Source: Sipunculus nudus (taxonomy: Eukaryota; Annelida; Sipuncula; Golfingiida; Sipunculidae). From it: DNA of 64,000 nt. The notes under the pieces were generated by a model that saw only the letters and a program-made list of their open reading frames with translations, was not told where the DNA came from and did not search any database. Shown piece by piece: positions 49,249-59,944 of the stretch. Every line of letters starts with the position of its first letter. Positions within the stretch are counted from its first letter, which is position 1. The stretch spans positions 90,852,723 to 90,916,722 of the forward strand of contig CM049309.1 in the NCBI GenBank assembly GCA_026874595.1. Direction: 5' to 3'. The position numbers were made by a program, and so were the translations under genes.

Positions 49249-51164
49249 GGCATTGCTCCACTCATAAAATTTGCCGCAACTGCATGAATACCTTAGTCAC
49301 CAATATTATGACGTCATGTCACGGGTCGCTTGGTACAAAATGGGAAAATTACACTCATTCTTAAATATCTCAAGACATCTTGCATGGATTGCTCCAAAAA
49401 TCAAGTTGACCGAAGATCTTGGATAGTGTGGTCATATACCGGAAACTTGTGGCGCCACCTATTATCCTTTTCTTGTTTTCGTGCCGTATAATATCCCTAT
49501 CAGTGCCACTTGACAGTACTGTAAGGATTATAAGTCAAAAACAAATAGACAGATTTCTATGATATTATACATTTACATAGATATGGGTTATGGGATGATG
49601 TATATTTAAAATGGGATCATGACCTTTCCTATGAGAGTGGCTTTGACCTTGAGTATTGCCATATATGGCGACAATCACATAAAATCATAAATATCTCGAT
49701 ACGTGATGTATGGAATGGTCCAAAAATCAAGCTGACCGAAGATTCTGGATAGTTTTGTCTTCTGCGGAAGATTATTGGCACCATCTTCTGTCCATTTGTT
49801 GTTTTCGTGCCGTTGATATCCCATCAATGCCACTTTGCAGTACTGTAAGCATTAAAAGTATAAAAACTAATGGCCGGATTGGAATGAAATTGTTCATGTT
49901 CATTGACCTGAATATCTTATATTCAAGACTGGTGGCGCCATCTGCAATTGTTTTCGTGTGGCGTCCATCCATACATATGTTTTAGGTATAAATTGTTCAT
50001 ATCCTAGGAGTGGTTCAATGTGTTTTGCTGCAATTTGGCATATAAATATATTTTTGAGAGTTTTCTCATCAACAAGACAGGTGACGCCATCTACCGTGCC
50101 CTTTTAAAGGTATAAATTAATTAAACAAAAACGTAATTAAACATATAACACAATAATGGTCATAGCGAATCCCGTACACAGTACACTGTAAAAAATGGAG
50201 ACACGTCTAATGTTTTGTACAATACACCGGTGTTATATTTGAATAGCCACATGTTTAAATTGTCTGTGTTTATGCAGAAAACACTGGTGTCTACAGATAG
50301 ACACAAGACGTGCTTTTACCAACATGTTTAAAGGCCCCTTTAAAGTGGTATAATTCTGTCAAAATAAATCTCAATACATTGTAATAGTTTCAAATTTGTG
50401 TGAATGAACTTTAAACAAATATTTAATGTACATAAACGTATTTCAAGCATTATTATCAGGGGTCAGTACTTAGTTTGACCATATATATTTGCTGTTAAAT
50501 AATTTATCGGGGATTCGAGGTATAATAGGTTAATAATGCCCTTCCGTTTATTCATTAATTCACCAGCCCTTATAACATGAGCAGTAAAAACACCCGGGTG
50601 TTTATAAGCGGCTCGATATAAACACCTGGAAACCAAAGTGTTTTCATGATTGACAATGGTCCAGTGCTTTATGAGATCACGTAATACTGTGAGCCAAGCT
50701 GCTGATAAATGCGCGGTTGACTTTAAATGACCAACATATGTTGCTCCAAACTAGTATGTATATAGACATCCAAACATCCAGTGCACTCGAGTTGTATCCG
50801 ATGTCATTTAGAATGTCACCATGTAAACACAGATACGTCTTTATTTATCCTAACAATTATTATATGATCATATTTATATTATATTCATATTGCAAGAAAT
50901 TACTTTAATTTGTTACTTTCTCACTCCCGTATGACAGACATTGTAAAAATGTAAATGTGAAAATTGCCGCCAGGTTGGTTTCAACCTTGTTTTGTTTAAC
51001 TGCGTTTGTGGTATGTGTTGGTATATATATCTATATCATGGTACAAATGGCAATCTGGTACGCTTGGCAATTGTACCAGTACAGATCGCAATTAGGGACT
51101 TTTACTGGTACAAATCCCAATCGCAATCTGTACTATCATATCAGATTGCCATTTGTAGCATAAC

Positions 51165-51201
<37 letters not shown>

Positions 51202-51206
51202 TATAT
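48966..51206. other. Spacer between foldback arms; no gene
   Basis: Contains (TA)n then (GA)n at 49158-49245 and a diverged 327-bp tandem duplication (units from about 49361 and 49688) sharing CCAAAAATCAAG(T/C)TGACCGAAGAT. It also holds GGTGGCGCCA-type cores at 49449, 49931 and 50080, an imperfect palindrome at 51038-51163 and a (TA)n run at 51163-51207 abutting the right arm. Open frames are short and featureless. Confidence 0.6.
51038..51163. repeat. Imperfect palindrome of about 125 bp
   Basis: TACAAATGGCAATCTGGTA on the left pairs with CAGATTGCCATTTGTA on the right. Inside, GTACAGATCGCAATT pairs with AATCGCAATCTGTAC. The whole stretch could fold into one long hairpin. It shares GATCGCAATCTG-like text with the palindrome locus at 53.4-53.7 kb. 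Confidence 0.75.
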
Positions 51207-52632
51207 TAAGAAAAATTATTTCTTCAGTGGTGACATAAAACAGGCGGCTATTTTTTATTACAATAATGACCGTTATTACAATAGTTGTTGCTCGACACGG
51301 TCACTATTGTAAAAACATTCACTATTGTAATAAATTTCGTTATAGGTATAATTAATGACGTGAGAGTGGATAATAACGTTAGGAATACTATAATTCCCAA
51401 GAATTTTACACTTAAACAGACATATAAAACGATGGTGGCATTTCAAGATAAACGGTGAGGGAAATTATTTCTTCAGTATTGAGAAAGAAGTGGCGGCTAT
51501 TTTTAATTTCATAAGTGACCGTTATTACAATAGTGGTTGCTCGACACGGTCACTATTGTAATAACGTTCACTATTGTAATAAATTTCGTATAAGGTATAA
51601 TTAATTAAGTAAAATTTATTTCAACATTTGGAATACTATAATTCCCCAGCAATTTACGCTTGAACACAAATATAAAAAAAGATGGTGGCATTTCAAGATG
51701 AACTACGAGGGAAATTATTTCTTCAGTGGAAAGATAAAAGTGGCGGCTATTTTTTTATTACAATAGTGACCGTTATTACAATAGTGGTTTCTCGACACGG
51801 TCACTATTGTAATAACGTTCACTATTGTAATAAATTTCGTTATAGTATAATTAATTAAGTACGGATGGATTACAACGTTTGGCATACTAAAATTCCCCAG
51901 CATTTTACACTTGAACACATATATAAAAAAGATGGCGGCATTTCAAGATGAAATATGAGGGAAATTATTTCTTCAGTGGTCAGATAGAAGTGGCGGCTAT
52001 TTTTTATAACATTAGTGACCGTTATTACAATAGTGGTTGCTCGACACGGTCACTATTGTAATAACGTTCACTATTGTAATAAATTTCGTAATTGCTATAA
52101 TTAATGATGTAAGAGTGGATTATAAAGTTTGGAATACTACAATTCTGCAGCATTTTAGAATTGAAATCAAATTTAAAACAATGGTGGCATTTCAAGATGA
52201 ACGACGATAGAATTATTTCTTCAGTGGTGAAATAAAGGTGGCCGCTAGTTTTTATTACAATAGTGACCGTCATTATACAATAGTGGTTTCTCGACACGGT
52301 CACTAATGTAATAAAGTTCACTAGTGTAATAACATATAAAATACAAACTGATGCGTTTTTGGGGAGACAGAGTATGAATTGTGTGTTTTTTTTCGGAAAT
52401 GTCGTTTGTTTGGAAGAATCTCGACAAATCTAGGAAAATTTTCCGCCTTCAACATTAACCACTATTGTAATAAAAATTATTACAATAGTGGTTGCATTTG
52501 CAACCAATATTGTAATAATTATAACAATAGTGACCGTTATTACAATAGTGGTTGGCAAAAACTTGCCCTTCCCAACCGCTATTGTAATAATTATTACAAT
52601 AGTGAACGTTATTACAATAGTGGTTGCAACAG
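51207..52632 (-). repeat. Right arm of the foldback-like element (five units plus hairpin tail)
   Basis: Five units in the orientation opposite to the left arm. Outside the shared sequence (52490-52632) the arm continues with further short hairpins: AACCACTATTGTAATAA opposite its complement with a 3-base loop at about 52458-52492, then similar pairs with loops containing GCATTTGC and GGCAAAAACTTGCC. These are absent from the left arm, which may be truncated. Confidence 0.85.
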
Positions 52633-53419
52633 TGCTTAAATAAACTGACTGATAAGATTCATAACTATAGCAAGCTATATTAAAATATAAATTGTTGTGT
52701 TCTTTGTTTCATGTTTTTATAATACCGTTGACAAAATTTGTCTACTATAAACATGAAAAACATAATAAGTGCATAACCATGTAATTTTATGAGTGCATTG
52801 GATAATATAGAATCACTGGGTTACATGCAACAAAGTGGCCCAATTTTGTAACGTACTCTTGAAGGGTAATAGACCATTTCATGATCTTTAATGACAGAAG
52901 TCATTTTTCAAACTCAAATCATTGAGATACTGTTTGATACCTTGTATACCACTTTGTTTAGTGCAACCCCTTGTAACATGAATAAACAGTATTTCAGATC
53001 CACTCTTATTTCTATAGGTCTGGCAATTGCACAGCACTTTTATGCTACTTTTATTATGCCCTTATTGAAAATGCTTAAAAAATAAGTTCTTTTTCTTGAG
53101 ATGTTTGTTTTATTCACCTTGTAAGAAGTAGGCTCACAGTGTTAATTTTTAAAACATAAAATTTTAGCAGAGAAACATGTACAAAGATCCATATTGTTTA
53201 TTGCTGCCATTTTAGACTTCCAAAGGGGGAAAATGTGTTGAAAGAGCACACTTCAAGCACTGGTGCAACCGCCATTTTCAAGGCTGAACAGATTGGTGCG
53301 AACCAACTACTATATTAACTGCCTATGTGTAGTATAATTGTATTTATTATGGATAAATGGAACCATGCAATACTAAATAAGTTGGTAAAACATCCAATGT
53401 TTCACTCCTGTGATAGTAA
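52633..53419. other. No gene recognised
   Basis: AT-rich DNA between the foldback element and the palindrome locus. Only a 64-codon open frame (52891-53085) is present, without recognisable features. Confidence 0.4.
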
Positions 53420-53690
53420 AAGCATGGATCGCAATATGGGCTGGTCAAGTTTAGGATTGTAATCTAGGCTGGACAGATCTTAGATCTGTCCAGCCCAGAT
53501 TGCGATCCTGAAGCAAGAAAGACAGGATCGCAATCTGGCCGGACTAAACTGCGATCGCAGTGTTGGTTGGACAGATCTTAGATCTGGCCAGCCTGAATTG
53601 CGATCGCAATTTCGGCCGGCCTGAACTACCATCGCAATTTGGGCTGGACAGATCTAAGATCTGTCCAGATCGCAATCTGGGCCTTGACAT
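53420..53690. repeat. Nested palindrome cluster (AGATCT / GCGATCGC)
   Basis: Repeated modules of GATCGCAATCTGG, GGCTGGACAGATCTTAG and their complements. Perfect or near-perfect palindromes include CTGGACAGATCTTAG paired with AGATCTGTCCAG (about 53469-53500), TGCGATCGCA, TTGCGATCGCAA, GGCCGGCC and GGACAGATCTAAGATCTGTC. Almost the whole stretch can pair with itself in several alternative hairpins. Flanks are unremarkable and no gene is present. Confidence 0.85.
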
Positions 53691-54031
53691 ATACAAACAA
53701 TACCATGCGCCACCCGGTTTAAGCACGAGTTTGGTAAAATGGGCGTGATTCTTGGACGACCAGGTGACGTCTAGGTCCATGTTGACCACCATGTTTTTAA
53801 CATAACCTTTAAAATGTGATAAAGCACAGCTTCATACGAATCGTAGTTTCCGAGAACGTTGAGGTCAAAAGTGGACCGACTTCTCTTTATCAGTATTAGA
53901 TAAGTTAAACGTTTTCATCACACATGGTGAGTGTCATTGGAAAGTAGACCAAAGGTTTCACGGTTGCTTCGATCTGTTTGGTGGAACATAATGCAGACTG
54001 ATCTATGTAAACCTTGGGATTATTTTATATG
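53691..54031. other. No gene recognised
   Basis: Short unique-looking stretch without features. Confidence 0.45.
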
Positions 54032-55924
54032 TAAAGCCATATTCACATGTAGAAATTTACTCATGTAATTATTTTTTGCATATGGAGTAAATTTACGCCT
54101 GTGAGTAAAATTCTACTTGGAGAATATAGTTACATTGTGTTCACGTGTCATTAAGCTTCATGTGTGCAAATTGACATTTCAACGCACTAAAATAATTAAA
54201 CAAGGGCCCAAGGAACCAAAGCTCATGTGTGAATATTTACTCTTTGATGACACTGTAGCTATAGGAACAAGAATTGTTCTGTTCATGTTGGACGGACGTT
54301 ATTGGATAAGGACATCCCCGACGTGGAGAATCCGGGCAAGGACGTTTCCGACAGGCCTTTTTGCATGAAAATGTTACAAGGTTTAAACTGAATGGAAATG
54401 GGTACAAGTCTAGGCCAACCAAATCCATCAATATTTCTGCGACAGAACTGAAAGAAATGTGTGTAGATAGTTTTCTTCATATTTGCATAATGACAAGGAT
54501 ATATGTTAGGATGCCCACACTATTTTATTATTTTGTTGTTATGACTCATACTAAGATGACATAACATACATCATTGCTAAAAATTTACACTTTCCAACCA
54601 GCCTTAAGATAAAAAAAACGCACATAATATAGGCCAACCGAAATTGTAGGTGACGCCATCACTTAGTGTCAAATAAACAGGTACAACATATAATGTCAGT
54701 ATCCATGTAGCCGGACTCAATAATGGACTCCGCAATGGTTCTATAGCTCACAGGTCATTGCTATCTTTAGAGGTAGCAATGTATGAAGTATTTTATTTAA
54801 AATGGATGACAGGGCAAGAGAAGGATGTCGCCCGGCGGAAAAGGAGCTGGACAATGGAGATGAAGGCCTCAAAAAAGAAATTACCTTAGTTTTTCCTCCC
54901 CTATATTACCATCTCAGAACTGTCCCCGAGTCTGTATTAAAACTGTTTCTGCTTTCCTTAATATTACCTAAACTGTTGTTCTGGGATCACCTGATAAATG
55001 TACATATTCTGAAACCTAAAAATATTCCCTACAAACCGGCTTCTGTGGTTCAGGGGTTGAGCGCAGGACTCAAAGCCGGGAGAAGTGAGTTCGAATCTCA
55101 GCCGAGGCGGTAAGATTCTTCACGGTCGGCGCCCACCCAGGGTGAGCGCTCTTAATGGGGAGACTGGCCCATCAGTCGTGTTTCACTCGCTAACGAGTGC
55201 GCCTTTCGGAGGGGTTCCTCGGTGTTATGACCAAGTCATGGGGATGACACACACACCCAGGGCCCGCAGGAGTTGTATACCGAACCAGGTTGACGCCAGG
55301 AAAAATCGGATATAATCCCCTGTCATGTAGACCGGAATGGAACTCTTCAGATGTACATATACTTAAGCAAAGCATTAAAAATGGAGGCGGTTACCTCAAC
55401 CAAAAAAATTGGGAAAAAAATATTCCCTACAATGTGGTGTATGTTACTTAATGACTTCTCGTAATTTGTTGATTCTTCACGATAAAAAAATATTGGTTTT
55501 ACTTATCTATCTTTAAATCTATATATTTCAGCCATTTATGGTTCAAAACATTCAATTTTCAACATATTGAGTTGTAAACAATGCACCAAAATGCGTACGT
55601 TAAGGCCTATATATGTTTAATGGGAAGTCGTTTTAAGGTGAAAATTTGAAAAATAATCCATGCCCATTTCAAACGTAAATGCCTTGAAAATTCATAATTT
55701 TGAAAGTAAGCACCGTAAAAAATAATATATAAATATGTCTTAGGATTTACCCAAATTTTTACATCATGGACATAATAACTTGTAGAGTGCATTCTTAGAT
55801 CTATATAAACAATATGTTTTTGTTTTGATTTTGACAAAAAAAATATGAATTATGATCTTGACCTAAAAGGACGACTGAATTGGTCTAAATTAATGAATAT
55901 GAAATCATAGGCCAATTTGTGACA
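54032..55924 (-). mobile_element. Diverged TIR transposon copy, inverted relative to its neighbour
   Basis: It starts with TAAAGCCATATTCACATG (54032), a diverged version of the TAAGCCCCATTCACATG end of the element at 55927-57763. Several blocks are complementary to that neighbour in the expected order: a TCCATTCA...TTTTCATGC region, ATCTCAGAACTGTCCCCGAG, TTCTGGGATCACCTGATA, AATATTCCCT and GTAGAGTGCATT. It is interrupted by the SINE at 55035-55415. The copy stops at 55924 where the neighbour begins, so about 250 bp of its far end is missing. The 103-codon frame at 54802-55113 lies within it and is not evidently a gene. Confidence 0.7.
55035..55415 (+). mobile_element. tRNA-derived SINE, about 380 bp, with 17-bp TSD
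   Basis: The 5' part has a tRNA-like A-box (GTGGTTCAGGGGTTGAG, 55046-55062) and B-box (GAGTTCGAATCTC, 55087-55099) about 40 bp apart, the internal RNA polymerase III promoter. The body continues about 280 bp as an unclassified tail ending in A-rich DNA. It is flanked by a perfect 17-bp duplication AAAAATATTCCCTACAA (55018-55034 and 55416-55432), showing LINE-mediated insertion into the older DNA transposon copy. Confidence 0.85.
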
Positions 55925-57765
55925 TAAGCCCCATTCACATGCTCACATTTACTCCTATGAGTATACACATGTAATTAAATTTACTGAAGTAAGTGTATTG
56001 TGTCAGATTTACGTATTGATTATAAATACTCCTGGAGTAATCTGACATGAGTAAAAGTATATCTGTACGACCTCAGGAGGTGATGCAAAAGTAAATTTGC
56101 ATGCAAGTAACTTTACTTATGCAGTAAATTGTGTCATGTAAACAGATTTCTTATTTGCATATATAAGCAAATTGACCTTTTTGTTAAAGATTTGCTTATG
56201 ATTGCATGTTCATTAATTTAAACCAGTGGTTCAATCGTTCTTCTAGGAATTGGAATTTCTTTTTTGTGGTCAAAATTATAAAAAAACCTATATTGGCTTT
56301 AGAGTTAAAAATGCACTCTACATGTTATTATATGAAAACTTTGGGTTTTCTGATAACGGTTGATTTGATCTAGAATTTAAAATATTTTTTATAGATTTCA
56401 GATATTCGACTAACATCATTAATTCCAACATAGATGTGCCGATTATGATTAGCTGCATCATGTTAAAATATGGGTAATCCCTAAAACATATTTACATATA
56501 TTATTAGGGGTACTTATTTTTAAGATTATGATTTTACAGGACATTTGCGTTAGAATGTGCATGAATTATTTTGTAAAATTTTTACCTATAAACGTTTTCC
56601 TGTTAAAGATTGCTCCCATTTTAACATTTAAATGCATATGCTCACGACTGAATATGTTGAAAATTTAATGTTTTGGGCAATAAATGGAAGAGCATTTTCG
56701 ATTTAAAGGAAAAGATATAAAACCAATATTTTTTTTATATTTAAAAGAAATCAACCAGTTACTAGAAATCATAAAGTTTTCATACGCCCCGTTTAAGGGA
56801 ATATCCTTAAGTATCAGGTGATCCCAGAACAACAGTTTAGGGAATATTAAGAAAAACAGAAACAATTTTAATACAGACTCGGGGACAGTTCTGAGATGAC
56901 AAACTTTGGTAATTTAATTTTGAGGCACTGGTGGGGAATGAACCAGGTACTTTCATCTCCGAAGTCAACTCCTGGTCCATCAGGCTACATCCTTCTCTTA
57001 CCCGGTCATCAATGTTTAACTAAATGGCTGTCTATCTGTTAATACCTTTTCAAAACAATGACTCCACGGATACAGCCAATATATGTTATAAATGTTCATG
57101 TTGGAGCCCAGTAACTTTGTTTGCGAGTTAGTTAGCGCGTTTGTTATGTGCGTTTTGTGTGCTAAGGGCCGGTTGGAAAGTGTATAGCGTGTTTATAGAG
57201 TGTGGTATGTTATATCATCTTGGTAAATATATAATGAAAAATGGAAGGGTAGGCTATATCATAAAAATATGTCCCTTTCATCATTTAGATATTAAGAAAA
57301 CTGTCTACACACTTTTCTGTGATAGATTGGTTATAATGGTAGATTGATCTGACCTAGATTTGGAACCGTTTCCATTCATTTCAAAACTAATAGCCTTTTC
57401 ATGCGATAAGATCTGTCTAAAACGTCACTGTCCGGAATTTGCAATTTCGGAATGTCCTTTCCGGAAATGTCCGTCTATCATGGAAGTGAATAATTCTTGT
57501 TTCTATATAGCTAGAGTGTCTTCAAGTGGAAATATTCATGAGCTTTGGGTCCTGGGGCTCTTGTATTACACTTATAGCGTGTTTAAATGTAAATTTGCAT
57601 ACCTGAACATTAATGACATTTGAAAACAATGTAAATGTACTTCAAGCATATTTTTACTCACATATGCAAATCTGGTCAAATAACACAATACACTTAGATA
57701 AGTAAATTAACTTACATGTTTATACATATTCACAGGAGTAAATGTGTGCATGTGAATGGGGCTTA
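55925..57765 (+). mobile_element. Nonautonomous TIR transposon, 1.84 kb, TA-flanked
   Basis: AGCCCCATTCACATGC at 55927 and its complement ending at 57763 are inverted ends. Similarity extends inward for about 50 bp (ACATTTACTCCT(A/G)TGA and ACATGTAA), and TA flanks both sides. Subterminal DNA on both sides is rich in AGTAAA/TTTACT and GCAAAT/ATTTGC motifs. The interior has no transposase and matches, in inverse, the copy at 54032-55924. Confidence 0.82.
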
Positions 57766-58278
57766 AAAAAGAAAAGGAGGTTTTCAATGAATCACAGCAT
57801 TCATCAATACAGCCTCCACTGTACCTTTCATTTAGGTATTTATCTGTAGGGGCAAAACTGATGCTGCTCATGAATATGTAAATATCTGACGCACCCGAGT
57901 ATATTGCTTTGGAGGCGGTCGTACGTGTTGATCTATCAGATTATTATTATTATATGCTTATTTTATCTCTTATGCTTATATCCCTTACTATTATTATATG
58001 CAATTATATCCTTCTGTTATATATTTTTAAATTCTACCACATTTCAGTTTGTGCTGCCGTTATTGTGAAAACTCTTGATAGTTTAGAAAGCATAAGAAGC
58101 ACGAACTTTATTGTGGGTAACTTCTTGTAAGCTTTGTAGCCTGCTTTGAGGCTATAATGATGCTTGTTTAATATCCGTTTATCACGAATTTAACTGGGGT
58201 TTTATTTGAATGCACAATTAAATTAGGTCTAGTCTGCTTTCTGTGTTAAGATATAGTCAATGTGATAAAACGAAATTT
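57766..58278. other. No gene recognised
   Basis: AT-rich DNA between the TIR element and the LINE tail; no structure seen. Confidence 0.45.
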
Positions 58279-58280
58279 TA

Positions 58281-58319
<39 letters not shown>

Positions 58320-58544
58320 TTATTTACATAGCGCTTCTTATGATGAATATATACCATATCAGAAGTGCTTTACACATTAGAATACTACCATAATATTCAA
58401 AAATCATAGCTGTGCAGCAGTAAAACATAGTATGAATAACATTATAAATTGAAATAAGATATCAACTTTTATCAAGAAGATATGATTTACAGAATAAAAA
58501 TGTTTGAAGTCTGGATTGAAAAACATTAAGAGATTGACTATTCT

Positions 58545-58877
58545 TCACAAATGTTGGTAATGCATTCCACAGGCGGAGACCTGCATGTGCAAAAGATGAT
58601 AGCCTAACTTGCTCCAATTTAGCTTTTTGAATCGGTAATTACTCTGTGATCTTAAAGCTCTCCTATGATCATATTCTATAAGTGATTGCAAATATACTGG
58701 GGCTGACATATTGACACACTGATGAACAAACACAAGAACTTTATAACTGATTATTTCTCTAATTTTAAGCCAGTGAAGATAATGAAACACTGGAGAGATT
58801 CTCTCATACTTTCCAAGGCCACACACTGTACGAGCTGCCATATACTGAATCAACTGATATAAAACATTCAGGTGCAC
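58545..58877 (-). pseudogene. LINE ORF2 C-terminal region
   Basis: The 110-codon frame contains ISPVFHYLHWLKIREIISYK and, further on, SAPVYLQSLIEY and RALRSQSN. This is the conserved region after the RT domain in L2/CR1-type LINEs. It is separated from the RT blocks by stops and a degraded stretch (58878-59215) in which a KTECIVFG motif survives in another frame (58984-59199). Confidence 0.8.
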
Positions 58878-59215
58878 CTAGCAGAAGGCTGTTACAGTTA
58901 TCCTGGTGGCTAACAACTAACCCTTGAATTATAATTTGAATAGTTTCTGTTGTTAAGGACTGTTTAACCCTGTTATTTTTTCTTCAGTGTGAGGTAAGAA
59001 AAAACAACAAAATTTGCTGATATGTTCTTTGCATTTCATTTGTCTGTCCATAAAGTAAATTTCTCACTACAGGTTTTGCTGTAATGTTACCATCACCTAT
59101 CAGAACTGCAACTTCACCAATTTTATTTAACTGCTGTTGTGTACCAAAAACAATACATTCTGTTTTTTTATAATTCAGTTTTAACAAATTTGTCTTCATC
59201 CAGAGTCTGATGTTC

Positions 59216-59900
59216 TTAACACTTTTTTTCTAATTTCCTGATAAAATTATTTCTACTCATTTGTGATTCCGATTTAAATGTCATATATAATTGTGTGTCA
59301 TCAGCATAACACATAAAACTAACAATATGTGCCCTACATATATCTCCTATAGGGGCTGTGTATACATTATATAGTTCCGGTCCCAGTACAGACCCCTGAG
59401 GAACACCACCGCTCAAGGCTGTCTTTCCTGATGTCACATCCCCTACTAAAACTGAACGAGTTCTTCCTTTCATGTATGATGGTAGCCAATACAGCACATT
59501 CCCATTGATACCGTATCTAATTCTTAACCTGTTTAACAATAAATAGTGATCAACAGTGTCAAACGCTGCACTCAAATCAAGCAGAATATTACTTCTTGTT
59601 TATCAATAGCTTTCCAGAGCTTTTTAGTCGAGCTGCTCTTTCAATTAACTTCCCTAAAAATGTCAAATTTGATACAGGTCTATAGTTCTTTTCTGTCAAA
59701 GTAAGATCGATTTTTTAAAGTAGAGTTCTAACTAAAGGTTTCTGAGGCAACTTGGAAAAACACCCTGTTGCAGGTAAGCATTGATGATATTCTTAAACAC
59801 AGGCACAAAAATGATAGAATAGTTTTTCACTAGGTATGTAGGGATGTGATCTAACTAATTTTTGTTTGCTGATTCACTGCCTTATCATCCAGCAATGCAA
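59216..59900 (-). pseudogene. LINE reverse transcriptase, frameshifted with an internal deletion
   Basis: The 59216-59575 frame carries SAAFDTVDH, GGVPQGSVLGP and the catalytic CYADDTQLY. Upstream (59620-59900) other frames still show DHIPTYLVKNYS, a GVFPSC segment and NYRPVSNLTFLGKLIERA in pieces. The segment usually found between the last of these and LDLSAAFD (the QSAYR/HSTE region of related elements) is largely absent, so an internal deletion lies near 59620-59635. Confidence 0.8.
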
Positions 59901-59944
59901 AATCACAGAAACGATTATCTGTTTCTAGAATTGATTCCACATAC

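Larger units (their letters stand above)
47934..52632. mobile_element. Foldback-like element: long inverted arms of 248-250-bp tandem units
   Basis: The left arm (47934 to about 48965) and right arm (about 51207-52490) are reverse complements. They begin with the same outer sequence (AAGGCGGAAAATTTTCCTAG, then ATCAGTTTGTATTT) and continue with the same tandem units. The outer 400 bp look nearly identical; inner units are more diverged. A GTGTCGAG landmark sits at 48126, 48374, 48621 and 48870 in the left arm. Its complement sits at 51291, 51540, 51791, 52040 and 52290 in the right arm, so the arms hold about four and five units. Arms made of short tandem units around a 2.2-kb spacer are the hallmark of foldback transposons. 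No transposase is seen and the target-site duplication is unclear. Confidence 0.75.

Noticed and set aside
54802-55113. 103-codon frame as a gene
   Set aside because: It lies across a transposon copy and the inserted SINE, so the frame joins unrelated repeat sequences.
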